A stretch of DNA of 64,000 nt, taken from Pseudoroseicyclus_A sp041714655. Lineage in GTDB: Bacteria > Pseudomonadota > Alphaproteobacteria > Rhodobacterales > Rhodobacteraceae. Positions 40,141-49,704 of this stretch are shown in pieces. Positions within the stretch are counted from its first letter, which is position 1. Every line of letters starts with the position of its first letter. A program made the position numbers and the translations under genes. The stretch lies in NCBI RefSeq assembly GCF_041714655.1, contig NZ_CP168219.1, positions 1,860,001 to 1,924,000 of the forward strand, written 5' to 3'. A model generated the notes under the pieces. The model searched no databases, had not been told where the DNA came from, and saw nothing but the letters and a program-made list of their open reading frames with translations.

Positions 40141-40836
40141 ATGCTGACACGCAAGCAACTGGATTTGCTGGAGTTCATCCACAAGCGCGTCCAGCGCGAC
40201 GGGGTGCCGCCCTCCTTTGACGAGATGAAGGAAGCGCTCGATCTGCGCTCCAAATCCGGCATCCACAGGCTGATCACGGCACTGGAAGAGCGCGGCTTCA
40301 TCCGCCGCCTCGCCCACCGCGCCCGCGCGCTGGAGATCGTGAAGCTCCCCGAAGCGCTCGAGCAGAAACTCGGGGCCGAGAAAGCCGCCGCGAATAAGGT
40401 CGTCGCCCTGCCGCGGCGCGCCCCCGCCCCCGTGGCGGAGAGCTCCGCGCCCGGCGTCATGGATCTGCCCGTCATGGGCCGCATCGCCGCCGGTGTGCCG
40501 ATCGCGGCGATCAGCGAGGTCTCGCACATGATGGCGGTGCCGCAGGCGATGCTCGGCAAGGGCGCGCATTTCGCGCTCGAGGTGCGCGGCGATTCGATGG
40601 TCGGCGCCGGCATCAACGACGGCGACATCGTGGTGATCCACGAAAGCGACGCGGCCGACGATGGCGACATCGTCGTGGCCCTCATCGAGGAGGAGGAAGC
40701 GACGCTGAAGCGCCTCCGCCGCAAGGGCGGCATGGTGGCGCTCGAGGCGGCCAACCCCGCCTATGAGACGCGACTCCTCCGCGGCGATCAGGTGCGGGTG
40801 CAGGGCAAGCTCGTCGGGCTGATCCGCACCTATTGA
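40141..40836 (+). CDS. lexA: SOS repressor LexA
   Basis: 231 residues from ATG 40141. The N-terminal winged helix (about 1-65; LTRKQLDLLEFIHKRVQRDG, SFDEMKEALDL) is followed by the cleavage site Ala117-Gly118 (IAAGVP) and the peptidase dyad Ser152 (RGDSMVGAGI) and Lys190 (EEATLKRL). It represses DNA-repair genes until RecA stimulates self-cleavage. An SOS box lies in its promoter. Its last 7 bases overlap the end of convergent comEC. Confidence 0.97.
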   Translation: MLTRKQLDLLEFIHKRVQRDGVPPSFDEMKEALDLRSKSGIHRLITALEERGFIRRLAHRARALEIVKLPEALEQKLGAEKAAANKVVALPRRAPAPVAESSAPGVMDLPVMGRIAAGVPIAAISEVSHMMAVPQAMLGKGAHFALEVRGDSMVGAGINDGDIVVIHESDAADDGDIVVALIEEEEATLKRLRRKGGMVALEAANPAYETRLLRGDQVRVQGKLVGLIRTY

Positions 40837-43115
40837 CGGATAAAGGGCCCGAGCCGCCAGGGCGGCCGGGCCGGATGCGGGCCCACCTCCGTCCAGGGGC
40901 GGAGCCCGGCGCGGGCGGCGGCAGTGACGAGCTGGAGCGGCGCAAGCGGGTGCTCTTCGCCGGCGCCCGGCTCTCCAAGCGCCGTAACCTCGGCTGAACC
41001 ACCGTCGAAAGTGATACCCTCGGGTGCCGCAGGATCTGCGAACGGGATGGGCGCCGCGCCGTGACCGGCCGGGTCAAGCGCCAGGGCGCCCGTGCCGCGC
41101 AAGCGCAGGGAATCGTAGACGTCGCAGGGGCGCGGGCCCGGCACCTCGACATTTGCGATGAGGATCGCCGCCCCGCCGCAGTCCGGCCCGAGCGCCGCCA
41201 GCGCACGGGTGCCTCGGATCTGCAGGATCTCCACCCCGCCCAGGGCGATGCGGAGCTGGCCGGCGCTTTCGGCGAGCGCACCGCTGGCGGCCGCCTCCTC
41301 CTGCGTCGCGAGGCTGCCGTCATTCTGAAGCCAGATGCCAGCGTTATAGCTGTCCGTCCGCTCCCGGCTGAGGGCGCGGCCGTCGGGCGTCATGAGCCCC
41401 AGAAGGCCGCCGGTGTCGGAGACGAGCAGCGCCGGGCGCGGCGCGCCTTGCCAAAGGGCCAGCGCCAGGCCGAGGGGCGCGAGGCCCGCCCAGCGGCCGC
41501 GACCCCGCCAGAGCGCCAGCACCAGCCCGCCGAAGGCGAGAAGCGGCAAGACCGCCGCCGGCGGCGAGACGACGGCGCGCACCGCGCCCTCCGCCTCCGA
41601 CACGCGGGCGGCCACTGCGAGGATCCAGCGGGCGCCGAATTCCATGAGGAGCAGGCCCGGCGCCGCAAGGCCGAGGGGCGCGAGGAGCCCGGCGATCACC
41701 GCGCCCGGCATGACGAGAAGCCCCATGGCCGGCACCGCCAGAAGGTTCGCGGCCAGCCCGTAAAGCGCCATCCTGTTGAAATGCACGGCCGCGATAGGCG
41801 CCGTCGCCAGCCCCGCCACCAGCGACGAGAGCCCGAGGAGCAGGGCCGGCATGGCCCATCGCCAGAGCCGCCCCCGCCGCGCCAGCCCCCAGAGCGGCAT
41901 GGCGCCGAAGACGGCGACGAGCGCCACGACGGCCGCAAAGGACATCTGGAAGCCGGCATTCACCAGGCTCTCGGGGCGGAGGACAAGCACGATCAGCGCG
42001 GCGATGGCGACGGCGCGCATCGAGATCGCCCGGCGGTCGAGCAGCACCGCGACGAGCGCCACGGCGGCCATGACGAAGGCCCGTTCCGTCGGCACGGCGC
42101 GGCCGGCGAGCGCGAGATAGGCGGCGGCCGCCGGCAGGGCGACGAGCGCCGCGAGCTTCTTGGTGGAGAGCCTCAGCGCCAGCGCCGGGATCAGGGCCAG
42201 CCCGCCGCGCACGAGGGCGAAGACGAAGCCGGTCAGCAGCCCCATATGCATCCCCGAGATGGCGACGAGGTGATAGAGATTGGCGCCGCGGAGCGCCTCC
42301 GCCGCGCCGGGCGAGAGGCCCGAGCGGTCGCCCGTTGTCACCGCCGCCGCGAAGCCGCCGGCATCCCCCGCGATCCTGTCGCGCACAGCGAGGGACAGCG
42401 CCCGCCGGAGCCGGGCGAGCGGCAGGGCGCCGGGCTCCGCCTCTTCCGAGAGGAGGGCCGGCGCCCGGGTGTAGCCGAGCGCGCCCAGCCGCTCGAACCA
42501 GGCGTGGCGGCGGAAGTCGAAGCCGCCGGGCTCGGCCGGAGCGGAGGGGGGCGACAGATGCGCCGTGGTCATGATGCGCTGCCCCGGCTCGGGCGCCAGC
42601 CAGCGCATGTCTCCGAAGAGCGAGATGCGCACCCGGGCCGGTATCCGCTCCGGCGCCATGTCGCGCAGGACCACCTGATCGAGGAGGAGGCGCGGCGCCT
42701 CGCTGGCGGAGACATCTACCTCCAGCACCCGGCCCTCGACCGGGCCGTAGTAACGAAAGCCGAGCACCGGCTCGGCGACGGCAGCTACGCGCGCTCCGGC
42801 GAGGCCGGCGCCGAGCGAAGCGAGCACCAGGGCCAGCGCCAGGGCGCCGCCGAGCCGGCCGCGCCCCAGCCAGGCGCCACCGGCCAGCAGGGCCCCGACC
42901 AGCGCCAGGGCAGCCCAGCCGAGCCGCGAGGGCTCCACCGGCAAGGCGAAATAGAAGCCGATCCCGGCGCCGAGGCAGACGGGCACCCAGAGGAGCAGAT
43001 GGCCGCGCTGCGCCTCCCATCCCGTCGCGGGCCCTGCCCCGGCTTGGATCCAGCGGCGCACTTGTTCTCGGCTCCCCAAGCCACTATCCCGCTTCTGCCG
43101 AGCCTCTCCCCTCAT
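40830..43115 (-). CDS. comEC: ComEC/Rec2-type DNA uptake channel
   Basis: 761 residues. About a dozen hydrophobic spans lie between residues 35 and 560. The DUF4131 N-terminal region is followed by the competence domain with LRGANLYHLVAISGMHMGLL, the signature of the family. The C-terminal segment resembles the metallo-beta-lactamase-like region but no intact HxHxDH was noticed, so nuclease activity is doubtful. It would move single-stranded DNA across the inner membrane. Divergent from gltX (23 bp between starts) and convergent with lexA. Confidence 0.9.
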   Translation of the reverse strand: MRGEARQKRDSGLGSREQVRRWIQAGAGPATGWEAQRGHLLLWVPVCLGAGIGFYFALPVEPSRLGWAALALVGALLAGGAWLGRGRLGGALALALVLASLGAGLAGARVAAVAEPVLGFRYYGPVEGRVLEVDVSASEAPRLLLDQVVLRDMAPERIPARVRISLFGDMRWLAPEPGQRIMTTAHLSPPSAPAEPGGFDFRRHAWFERLGALGYTRAPALLSEEAEPGALPLARLRRALSLAVRDRIAGDAGGFAAAVTTGDRSGLSPGAAEALRGANLYHLVAISGMHMGLLTGFVFALVRGGLALIPALALRLSTKKLAALVALPAAAAYLALAGRAVPTERAFVMAAVALVAVLLDRRAISMRAVAIAALIVLVLRPESLVNAGFQMSFAAVVALVAVFGAMPLWGLARRGRLWRWAMPALLLGLSSLVAGLATAPIAAVHFNRMALYGLAANLLAVPAMGLLVMPGAVIAGLLAPLGLAAPGLLLMEFGARWILAVAARVSEAEGAVRAVVSPPAAVLPLLAFGGLVLALWRGRGRWAGLAPLGLALALWQGAPRPALLVSDTGGLLGLMTPDGRALSRERTDSYNAGIWLQNDGSLATQEEAAASGALAESAGQLRIALGGVEILQIRGTRALAALGPDCGGAAILIANVEVPGPRPCDVYDSLRLRGTGALALDPAGHGAAPIPFADPAAPEGITFDGGSAEVTALGEPGAGEEHPLAPLQLVTAAARAGLRPWTEVGPHPARPPWRLGPFIRQ

Positions 43116-43138
43116 GGTGAAAGAAAGGTTAAGCCCTC

Positions 43139-44554
43139 ATGCCAGACCGCTCCTCCGACCGGCCGGTCGTCACCCGATTTGCCCCCTCGCCCACCGGCGC
43201 GCTGCATATCGGCGGTGCCCGCACGGCGCTGTTCAACTGGCTCTTCGCCCGCGGCCGGGGCGGCAAGTTCCTGCTGCGCATCGAGGATACCGACAAGGCG
43301 CGCTCGACGCCGGAGAACACCGCGGCGATCCTCGACGGGCTGAGCTGGCTCGGGCTCGACTGGGACGGCGAGCCGATCAGCCAGGCCGCCCGCGCCGCGC
43401 GCCACGCTGAGGTGGCCGAAGAGCTGCTGGCCTCGGGCCGCGCCTACAAGTGCTTCTCCACCCAGGAGGAGATCGAGGCCTTCCGCGAGGCGGCAAGGGC
43501 CGAGGGCCGCTCGACGCTCTTCCGCTCGCCCTGGCGCGATGCCGACCCGGCGAGCCATCCGGACGCGCCCTATGCCGTCCGCATCAAGGCGCCGCAGGAG
43601 GGCGAGACCAGCATCGAGGATGCCGTGCAGGGCCGCGTGACGCTGCAGGCCGACCAGCTCGACGACATGGTGCTGCTGCGCTCCGACGGCACGCCCGTCT
43701 ATATGCTCGCGGTGGTGGTCGACGATCACGACATGGGCGTGACCCATATCATCCGGGGCGACGATCACCTGACCAATGCCTTCCGCCAGAAGATGATCTT
43801 CGACGCGATGGGCTGGGAGCTGCCGGTCATGGCGCATATCCCGCTGATCTTCGGGCCCGACGGCAAGAAGCTCTCCAAGCGCCACGGCGCCACGGGCGCG
43901 GCCGAGTATCGCGCCATGGGCTATCCGGCGGCGGGGATGCGCAATTACCTGACGCGGCTCGGCTGGAGCCACGGCGATGCGGAATTCTTCACCGACGAGG
44001 AGGCCCGCGCCTGGTTCGACCTCGGCGGAATCAACAAGGCGCCGGCCCGGTTCGACACCAAGAAACTCGAAAATCTCTGCGGCCAGCACATGGCCGCGAT
44101 GAGCGATGCCGCAGTGCTGCAAGAACTGGAAGGCTACCTCGCCGCGACCGGCACCGGCCCGCTCTCCACCACCGCCTGGAGCGCCCTTGAAGAGGCCATC
44201 GGCCCGGCGCGGCAAGGCGCCAAAACCTTCGATCAAGTCCTTGAAAAGGCTGGATTTGCCTTGGCGACCCGGCCGCTCGATCTGGACGAGAAAGCCGCCA
44301 GGGCGCTCGATCCGGTATCCCGTGGTATACTGCGAGAATTGACGCCGCAGCTGCAAAATGCTAGCTGGTCCCGCAGCGATCTCGAGGAGGTGGTCAAGGC
44401 TGTTGCGGAGGCGCATGGGCTCGGGCTCGGCAAGCTGGCCGCCCCCCTCCGCGCCGCGCTCAGTGGCCGCGCCGTGAGCCCGAGTGTGTTTGACATGATG
44501 ATGGTCCTCGGCAGGGACGAAAGCCTCGCCCGTATCGCCGATCAGGCCGCGTGA
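43139..44554 (+). CDS. gltX: Glutamyl-tRNA synthetase
   Basis: 471 residues. Class I signatures are HIGG (residues 23-26 in FAPSPTGALHIGG) and KLSKRHGA. RIEDTDKARS and VDDHDMGVTHIIRGDDHL complete the Glu-specific catalytic core, and the C-terminal helical domain binds the anticodon. It charges tRNA-Glu and may also mischarge tRNA-Gln where GatCAB is used. Followed by gltA, 96 bp away, as in related genomes. Confidence 0.97.
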   Translation: MPDRSSDRPVVTRFAPSPTGALHIGGARTALFNWLFARGRGGKFLLRIEDTDKARSTPENTAAILDGLSWLGLDWDGEPISQAARAARHAEVAEELLASGRAYKCFSTQEEIEAFREAARAEGRSTLFRSPWRDADPASHPDAPYAVRIKAPQEGETSIEDAVQGRVTLQADQLDDMVLLRSDGTPVYMLAVVVDDHDMGVTHIIRGDDHLTNAFRQKMIFDAMGWELPVMAHIPLIFGPDGKKLSKRHGATGAAEYRAMGYPAAGMRNYLTRLGWSHGDAEFFTDEEARAWFDLGGINKAPARFDTKKLENLCGQHMAAMSDAAVLQELEGYLAATGTGPLSTTAWSALEEAIGPARQGAKTFDQVLEKAGFALATRPLDLDEKAARALDPVSRGILRELTPQLQNASWSRSDLEEVVKAVAEAHGLGLGKLAAPLRAALSGRAVSPSVFDMMMVLGRDESLARIADQAA

Positions 44555-44650
44555 AGCAGAACCTTTGCCATTCGGGTGCTATGCCCCGGCAAACGGTTGG
44601 TTGAGGCCCGCCCCGCCCGGGGCCAGGGCTTTGAGCATAAGGGGATAGAC

Positions 44651-45946
44651 ATGCCTGAAGAGACCAAGACAGCAACCCTGCAGATCGGCGGCGAGAGCTA
44701 CGAGCTCCCCGTGCATTCGCCGACGGCGGGGCCCGATGTCATCGATATCCGCAAACTCTACGGCCAGGCCGGCGTTTTCACCTATGACCCGGGCTTCACC
44801 TCCACCGCGGCCTGTGATTCCACCATCACCTATATCGACGGCGAGGCCGGCGTGCTCCTGCACCGCGGCTATCCGATCGGCCAGCTCGCCGAGCGCTCGC
44901 ATTATCTCGAGGTCTGCTACCTGCTGCTCTACGGCGAGCTGCCCGCGGCGAAGGAGCTGGAGGATTTCGAGAATCTGGTGACGCGCCACACGATGCTGCA
45001 CGAGCAGATGCAGTATTTCTTCCGCGGCTTCCGGCGCGATGCGCATCCGATGGCCATCATGGTCGGCGTCGTCGGCGCCATGGCCGCCTTCTACCACGAT
45101 TCGACCGATATCTCGGATCCGCACCAGCGCGAGGTCGCCTCGATCCGGCTCATCGCCAAGATGCCGACCATTGCGGCGATGGCCTACAAATATTCGATCG
45201 GCCAGCCCTTCGTCTATCCGCGCAACGATCTCGATTACGCGGCGAACTTCCTGCACATGTGTTTCTCGGTACCGGCGGAGCGCTATGAGGTCTCCCCCGT
45301 TCTCGCCCGCGCGATGGACAGGATCTTCACGCTCCACGCCGATCACGAGCAGAACGCCTCGACCTCGACGGTGCGGCTCGCCTCCTCCTCCGGCGCCAAC
45401 CCCTTCGCCTGCATCGCCGCCGGCATCGCCTGCCTCTGGGGCCCCGCCCATGGTGGCGCCAACCAGGCCTGCCTGGAGATGCTCCGCGAGATCGGCACGG
45501 TGGACAAGATCCCCGAGTACATCGCCCGCGCCAAGGACAAGGACGACCCGTTCCGCCTGATGGGCTTCGGGCACCGCGTCTACAAGAACTTCGACCCCCG
45601 CGCGACGGTGATGAAGGAAAGCGCCGACGAGGTGCTCGAGCTCCTCGGCATCGAGGACAACCCGACGCTGCAGGTCGCCAAGGAGCTGGAGAAGCAGGCG
45701 CTCGACGATCCCTATTTCGCCGAGAAGAAGCTCTTCCCGAACGTCGATTTCTACTCCGGCATCATCCTCGAGGCGATGGGCTTCCCCACCTCGATGTTCA
45801 CGCCGATCTTCGCGCTGGCGCGGACCGTCGGCTGGATTTCGCAGTGGAAAGAGCAGCTTGCCGATCCGCAGCTGCGCATCGGCCGGCCGCGGCAGCTCTA
45901 CCTCGGCGAGACCGAGCGCGACTACGTCGATATCGAGAACCGCTGA
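44651..45946 (+). CDS. gltA: Citrate synthase
   Basis: 431 residues from ATG 44651 (AAGGGGATAG upstream). Type II hexameric citrate synthase: LADHEQNASTSTVRLASSSG-like catalytic His segment (LHADHEQNASTST), LWGPAHGGANQACLEML, and GFGHRVYKNFDPRA with the second His. It condenses oxaloacetate with acetyl-CoA, entering the TCA cycle. A 10-bp-stem hairpin follows the stop directly, and a stronger terminator is 60 bp further on. Confidence 0.98.
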   Translation: MPEETKTATLQIGGESYELPVHSPTAGPDVIDIRKLYGQAGVFTYDPGFTSTAACDSTITYIDGEAGVLLHRGYPIGQLAERSHYLEVCYLLLYGELPAAKELEDFENLVTRHTMLHEQMQYFFRGFRRDAHPMAIMVGVVGAMAAFYHDSTDISDPHQREVASIRLIAKMPTIAAMAYKYSIGQPFVYPRNDLDYAANFLHMCFSVPAERYEVSPVLARAMDRIFTLHADHEQNASTSTVRLASSSGANPFACIAAGIACLWGPAHGGANQACLEMLREIGTVDKIPEYIARAKDKDDPFRLMGFGHRVYKNFDPRATVMKESADEVLELLGIEDNPTLQVAKELEKQALDDPYFAEKKLFPNVDFYSGIILEAMGFPTSMFTPIFALARTVGWISQWKEQLADPQLRIGRPRQLYLGETERDYVDIENR

Positions 45947-45953
45947 GGGCGGG

Positions 45954-45980
45954 GCTGCCCCTGACACCATCAGGGGCAGC
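45954..45980 (+). repeat. Hairpin immediately after gltA
   Basis: GCTGCCCCTG and CAGGGGCAGC are perfect 10-bp arms around ACACCAT. It starts 8 bp after the gltA stop. No T-run follows, so it may protect the 3' end of the mRNA rather than terminate. Confidence 0.55.
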
Positions 45981-46008
45981 TCGGGCTACCGCTAGCCGAC
46001 GCCAAAAA

Positions 46009-46055
46009 GGAAACGGCCCCGAGGTGAGCACTCACCCCGGGGCCGTTTCTCTTTC
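46009..46055. terminator. Strong bidirectional terminator between gltA and the PopZ-like gene
   Basis: GGAAACGGCCCCG and CGGGGCCGTTTCTC, with GGTGAGCACTCACC continuing the stem inward, form one long near-perfect hairpin. AAAAAGG on the left and TCTCTTTC on the right give tails for both directions. It separates convergent genes. Confidence 0.85.
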
Positions 46056-46075
46056 GCCGCACTGTGGGCTGTGGG

Positions 46076-47134
46076 TCAGCCCTCGTCCTCGGCCAGGGCG
46101 CGATAGATCTCGCGCCGCACGAGCTTGCGGACGTTGCGGGTGATGCGCTCGCCGAGCGCGCCCTGCAGCTCCTCGCGGATGATCTTGGTGACGAGCTCGC
46201 GAAGTGCCGCCTCGTCGATCCCGTCGACACGCAGCGCCGCATCGAGTCGCTCTTCGACGGAGGTATCGGCGGCGGCATCGGCGCGGCGGCGCTCGCCGAC
46301 CTCATGCGCCTCGGCCAGGGCCTTGGCCCAGGCGGCGGCGGCCGGCTCCGGGCCATCGGCGGGGGCGACGATGGGCGGCAGCGCCGCCTCCTCCTCCACC
46401 GCCGGGTCGCGCGCCATGTCGACGAGCCGCAGCGGGCGCCGCGCCGGAGCTTCGGCGCCGCCGTCGGCAAGGATGCCGGACAGGTCGCCGGCGAGGTCAT
46501 CGGCGGGTGCATCCTCGGCCTCGCGCTCTTCGGCCGGTGTCTCGGCCGCCCTCGGGGGAAGGTCTTCGCCCGCGGCCAGCGCTCGGCGGCGGGCGATGGC
46601 GGCCTCGAGGCTCGCGACCTCCTCGTCGAGCGCGGGGGCCTCGTCCTCCTCGTCCTCCAGCTCGGGTCCGATGCGGGGCTCATCCGTGCCCAGGGTCTCC
46701 GCCTCGGCCGGGCCGAGCCAGTCGTCGACGGACCAGAGCTCGCGCTCCGGCTCCTCGGCTGCTTCTTCAGGGATGTCATCCGCTTTTGGCGCTGCCGGGA
46801 CCTTCCAGTGATCTTCGGCGTCGCCGAGTCTGGAAGCCTCTTCCATATCGGCATCCGACCAGAAGGGCGCCTCCGCCACGTCGGATGCCGGCGACTCCGC
46901 GGGGGCTTCCTCGGGGGCCTCGGCGGCGACCGGGGCGGGTGCCTCTTCCGGCGCCTCGGCCACCGGATCGGCCTCCGCCTCATCGGGCGCGACGCGCTGC
47001 GCCGGCGTCAGGATCAGCCGCCCGGCGCCGCGCCGTGCGGTGCCGTGACTCTGGCTGCGCTCGCCCTCCGACACCAGCCGGCGGATCGAGGCCAACACGT
47101 CCTCGATATCTACGTTCTTTGCGGGATCCGACAT
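46076..47134 (-). CDS. PopZ-like polar organising protein candidate (DUF2497)
   Basis: 352 residues from ATG 47134 (AAGGGCAGAG upstream). The N-terminus VDIEDVLASIRRLVSEGE resembles the first helix of PopZ. Residues about 50-290 are very acidic and rich in Ala, Glu and Pro, predicting disorder. The C-terminal helices (DEAALRELVTKIIREELQ, ITRNVRKLVRREIYRAL) resemble the oligomerisation module of PopZ. PopZ forms a polar hub for chromosome and signalling proteins. The long linker and weak C-terminal match keep this at moderate confidence. Confidence 0.6.
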   Translation of the reverse strand: MSDPAKNVDIEDVLASIRRLVSEGERSQSHGTARRGAGRLILTPAQRVAPDEAEADPVAEAPEEAPAPVAAEAPEEAPAESPASDVAEAPFWSDADMEEASRLGDAEDHWKVPAAPKADDIPEEAAEEPERELWSVDDWLGPAEAETLGTDEPRIGPELEDEEDEAPALDEEVASLEAAIARRRALAAGEDLPPRAAETPAEEREAEDAPADDLAGDLSGILADGGAEAPARRPLRLVDMARDPAVEEEAALPPIVAPADGPEPAAAAWAKALAEAHEVGERRRADAAADTSVEERLDAALRVDGIDEAALRELVTKIIREELQGALGERITRNVRKLVRREIYRALAEDEG

Positions 47135-47221
47135 CGCTCTGCCCTTTTTAGGCGAGTCTAGACGGCAAACGTTACCAAGCAAACCGCTAAAAGCAGCGGC
47201 CTTTAGCGACCGGCGGCGACG

Positions 47222-48589
47222 TCACTCGCGGCCGATGGCCTCCAGCACCCGGTCGAGCGCCTGACCCTGCGCCGAGAGCCGCGTCGGCGCGCCTTCGACC
47301 AGCGAATAATAGGCTTCGGGATCATAGACCTGCACGTTGAGCCCGAGGTCCTCCGCCGTCAGCAGCCCCATCGCCGAGAGAACACCGTAGGACGCGATGG
47401 CCTCGTCCACCTCGGCGGAGATCAGGTTCGTGCGGGCGTCGAGCAGTTCCTGCTCGGCGTTCAGCACGTCGAGCGTCGTGCGGGAGCCGAGCTCGGCCTC
47501 CTCCCGGACACCGTTGAAGCCGACGGTCGAGGCCTCGACCTGGCGCTGATAGGCCTCGCGGCTGGCGCGGGCCACTTCGAGATAGGCCCAGGCATTGCCG
47601 ACCCCCTGCTCGACGCCCTGCGCGGTGATCAGAAGCTGGCTGCGCGCCGCATCCCGCCGCTGCATGAGCTGGCGGATGGCGCTGGAGAGGCGCCCACCCT
47701 GGTAGATCGGCCCGGAGAGCTGAAGCTGCACGGTCCGCCCGGTGTTGCCGTCCCTGTCCACCCCGACGCCGCCGGAAAGGCCGAGAGTCGGGCGGAGCGC
47801 CGCCTCGCCGCGCTCGATGCCAAGCTCGGCCGCCGCGACGCTGTGCTGGCTCTGGATGATCGACGGGTGGTTGCGCAGCGCCCAGGCCTTGGCATCGGCG
47901 AGGCTACGGTTGATCGGCGCCGGGCCGGCCCATTCGAGCGAGCCGGGCTCGCGGCCGACCGCCACCTGGAATTCATAGACGGCGCGCACCAGCGTGCCCT
48001 GCTCGGCCGCATAGAGCGAGCGGGCGGCGGCGAGCCGCGCCTCGGCGAGCGAGACATCCGTCCGCGTGATCTCGCCGACCTCGAAGCGATCCCGCGCGGC
48101 GCGAAGCTCGCGGGTGATGAGGCTGACGTTGTTCTCGCGGAGCGCCACGAATTCCTGCGCGCGGCGCAGGTTGAAATAGGCCTCGACGATGCGCATCAGC
48201 ACCTGCTGCTCGATCCCGACGAGCGAGGCGCGCGTGGCGAGCACGTTCTCCTTCGTGGCCTCGACAGCCAGCCGATTGGCCCCGCCGTCATAGAGCGTGA
48301 GCTGCGCCGAAAGCTGCAGGTTGGCGGAAACGAGATCCGCCCCCGGCTGGTCCTGCAGGGTGCTGGAGGCGGTGGCCGACCAGCTCACTACCGGGAGGAG
48401 CGCGGCATTGGCCTGGGCGACATCCTCGTCGGCGGCGCGCAGGAGCGCGCGGTTCTGCTCCAGAAGGCCGGAATGCTCGTAGCCATAGGCAAGCGCGTCG
48501 GCCAGCGTCTCCGCCGTGGCGGCATTGCCAAGAGGCAGCGCGAAGAGCGCCGCGGCGGCGAGCCGCCGACCCCAAGATTTCATGCGCAT
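47222..48589 (-). CDS. tolC: TolC-family outer membrane efflux/secretion protein
   Basis: 455 residues from ATG 48589 (GGGGTGGGGC upstream; ATG 48583 is an alternative). A signal peptide is cleaved near NAATAE. Two OEP repeats of long coiled-coil helices and short strands follow (ETLADALAYGYEHSGLLEQN; LRNHPSIIQSQHSVAAAELG). It forms the outer-membrane exit of type I secretion or RND efflux. Neighbouring pcm is 27 bp upstream on the same strand; this pcm-tolC order is common in alphaproteobacteria. Confidence 0.92.
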   Translation of the reverse strand: MRMKSWGRRLAAAALFALPLGNAATAETLADALAYGYEHSGLLEQNRALLRAADEDVAQANAALLPVVSWSATASSTLQDQPGADLVSANLQLSAQLTLYDGGANRLAVEATKENVLATRASLVGIEQQVLMRIVEAYFNLRRAQEFVALRENNVSLITRELRAARDRFEVGEITRTDVSLAEARLAAARSLYAAEQGTLVRAVYEFQVAVGREPGSLEWAGPAPINRSLADAKAWALRNHPSIIQSQHSVAAAELGIERGEAALRPTLGLSGGVGVDRDGNTGRTVQLQLSGPIYQGGRLSSAIRQLMQRRDAARSQLLITAQGVEQGVGNAWAYLEVARASREAYQRQVEASTVGFNGVREEAELGSRTTLDVLNAEQELLDARTNLISAEVDEAIASYGVLSAMGLLTAEDLGLNVQVYDPEAYYSLVEGAPTRLSAQGQALDRVLEAIGRE

Positions 48590-48615
48590 TGCCCCACCCC
48601 TGATGTCTGCCGGTT

Positions 48616-49266
48616 CTAGAATGCGAAGGCCGGCGCGGTGCTGAAGCCGGGCAGCACCGGCGCGCCGGCATGGAAGAGATCGCGCCAATGGACGGTGCCG
48701 CCGATGCGGATGCCGACCCGCACGGTGGCGAGCGTGCCCTTGGCGAAGATGGCGGCGATCCGGCCGCCCTCCTTGAGCTGGTCGGTCAGCGCGGCGGGGA
48801 TGGCCTCCACCGCCCCTTCGACGAGAATGGCATCATAGGGGCCGCTCTTGGCGGCGCCCTCGACCAGGGGGCCGGCGATCACGGCGGCATTGTCGATCTC
48901 GACCTCCGAGAGGAGCGCCTCCGCCTCATCGGCCATCGGCGCTTCCTCGACGGCGACGACGAAATCGGCGATCCGCGCCAGGACGGCCGTCGAATAGCCC
49001 TGCAGGCAACCGATATCGAGGACGACATCCTGCGCCGTCAGCTCCAGCGCGTCGATCATCTTGGCGAAGGTGCGCGCGGCGAGCAGCGCCCGCCCGTCCC
49101 CCATCGCCAGGTTCTCGCCGGCATAGGCGGCCTCGCGCAGCGGGCCCGGAACGAAATGCTCGCGCGGCACATGCAGCATGGCGGCGATGATCGGATATTT
49201 CGTGACGTCGGAGGGCCGGACCTGCGTATCGACCATCATCGTGCGGCGGCGGGCATAATCGGCCAT
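48616..49266 (-). CDS. pcm: Protein-L-isoaspartate O-methyltransferase-like protein
   Basis: 216 residues from ATG 49266. The Pcm pattern is visible: VDTQVRPSDVT, VPREHFVPG and VLDIGCLQGYSTAVLARIA. The SAM-binding glycine motif is GCLQGYST where classical Pcm has GxGSGYxT, and the usual post-motif segment is short. The protein may repair isoaspartyl residues or may have shifted function in this lineage. It precedes tolC in what is probably one transcript. Confidence 0.82.
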   Translation of the reverse strand: MADYARRRTMMVDTQVRPSDVTKYPIIAAMLHVPREHFVPGPLREAAYAGENLAMGDGRALLAARTFAKMIDALELTAQDVVLDIGCLQGYSTAVLARIADFVVAVEEAPMADEAEALLSEVEIDNAAVIAGPLVEGAAKSGPYDAILVEGAVEAIPAALTDQLKEGGRIAAIFAKGTLATVRVGIRIGGTVHWRDLFHAGAPVLPGFSTAPAFAF

Positions 49267-49488
49267 GACAGAGCCTTCCTCGAGGGGTCCTTCTCGAAGG
49301 GTGATGCCATAGCTTCCCCCGCCCTTCAACGCCCGATCGCCGCGCTTGAGTCCTTGTGATCGGCAAGGCGGGTGCGGGCCACCGGCTGCGGCCCTTTGGC
49401 GGCGAGACACCGGCCGGGCCGCCGCTCCGCAAGGCGTCGGCGCGCGGCTTGCATGGCGCCGGGGGCTGGGCTATCAGGGCCGGGCTCA

Positions 49489-49562
49489 GGCGAGTGGGCA
49501 GGTAGGTTATGCAGCGGATTGCAAATCCGTCTAGACCGGTTCGATTCCGGTACTCGCCTCCA
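49489..49562 (+). tRNA. tRNA-Cys (GCA)
   Basis: 74 nt including encoded CCA. Acceptor arms GGCGAGT and ACTCGCC pair fully, the anticodon arm GCGGATT-GCA-AATCCGT presents GCA, and the T arm is CCGG-TTCGATT-CCGG. It lies between pcm and the ABC-2 exporter genes. Confidence 0.95.
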
Positions 49563-49704
49563 CAATCTTCCCAGACATTGTGTTTTTTGTTCCGGCCCCG
49601 AGTACGGAATGCGGTCGTTCGCTGCGGCCGGACCGGCACGTGCAAGACGGGCGCACACGCCGCCCGCCTGCAATCGGCCGGCGTGTGCAGACACCGATGG
49701 TGCG

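Noticed and set aside
41061..43343. A 760-codon open frame opposite comEC
   Set aside because: Shadow of comEC; sequence is Arg/Gln/Gly-rich and without hydrophobic core.
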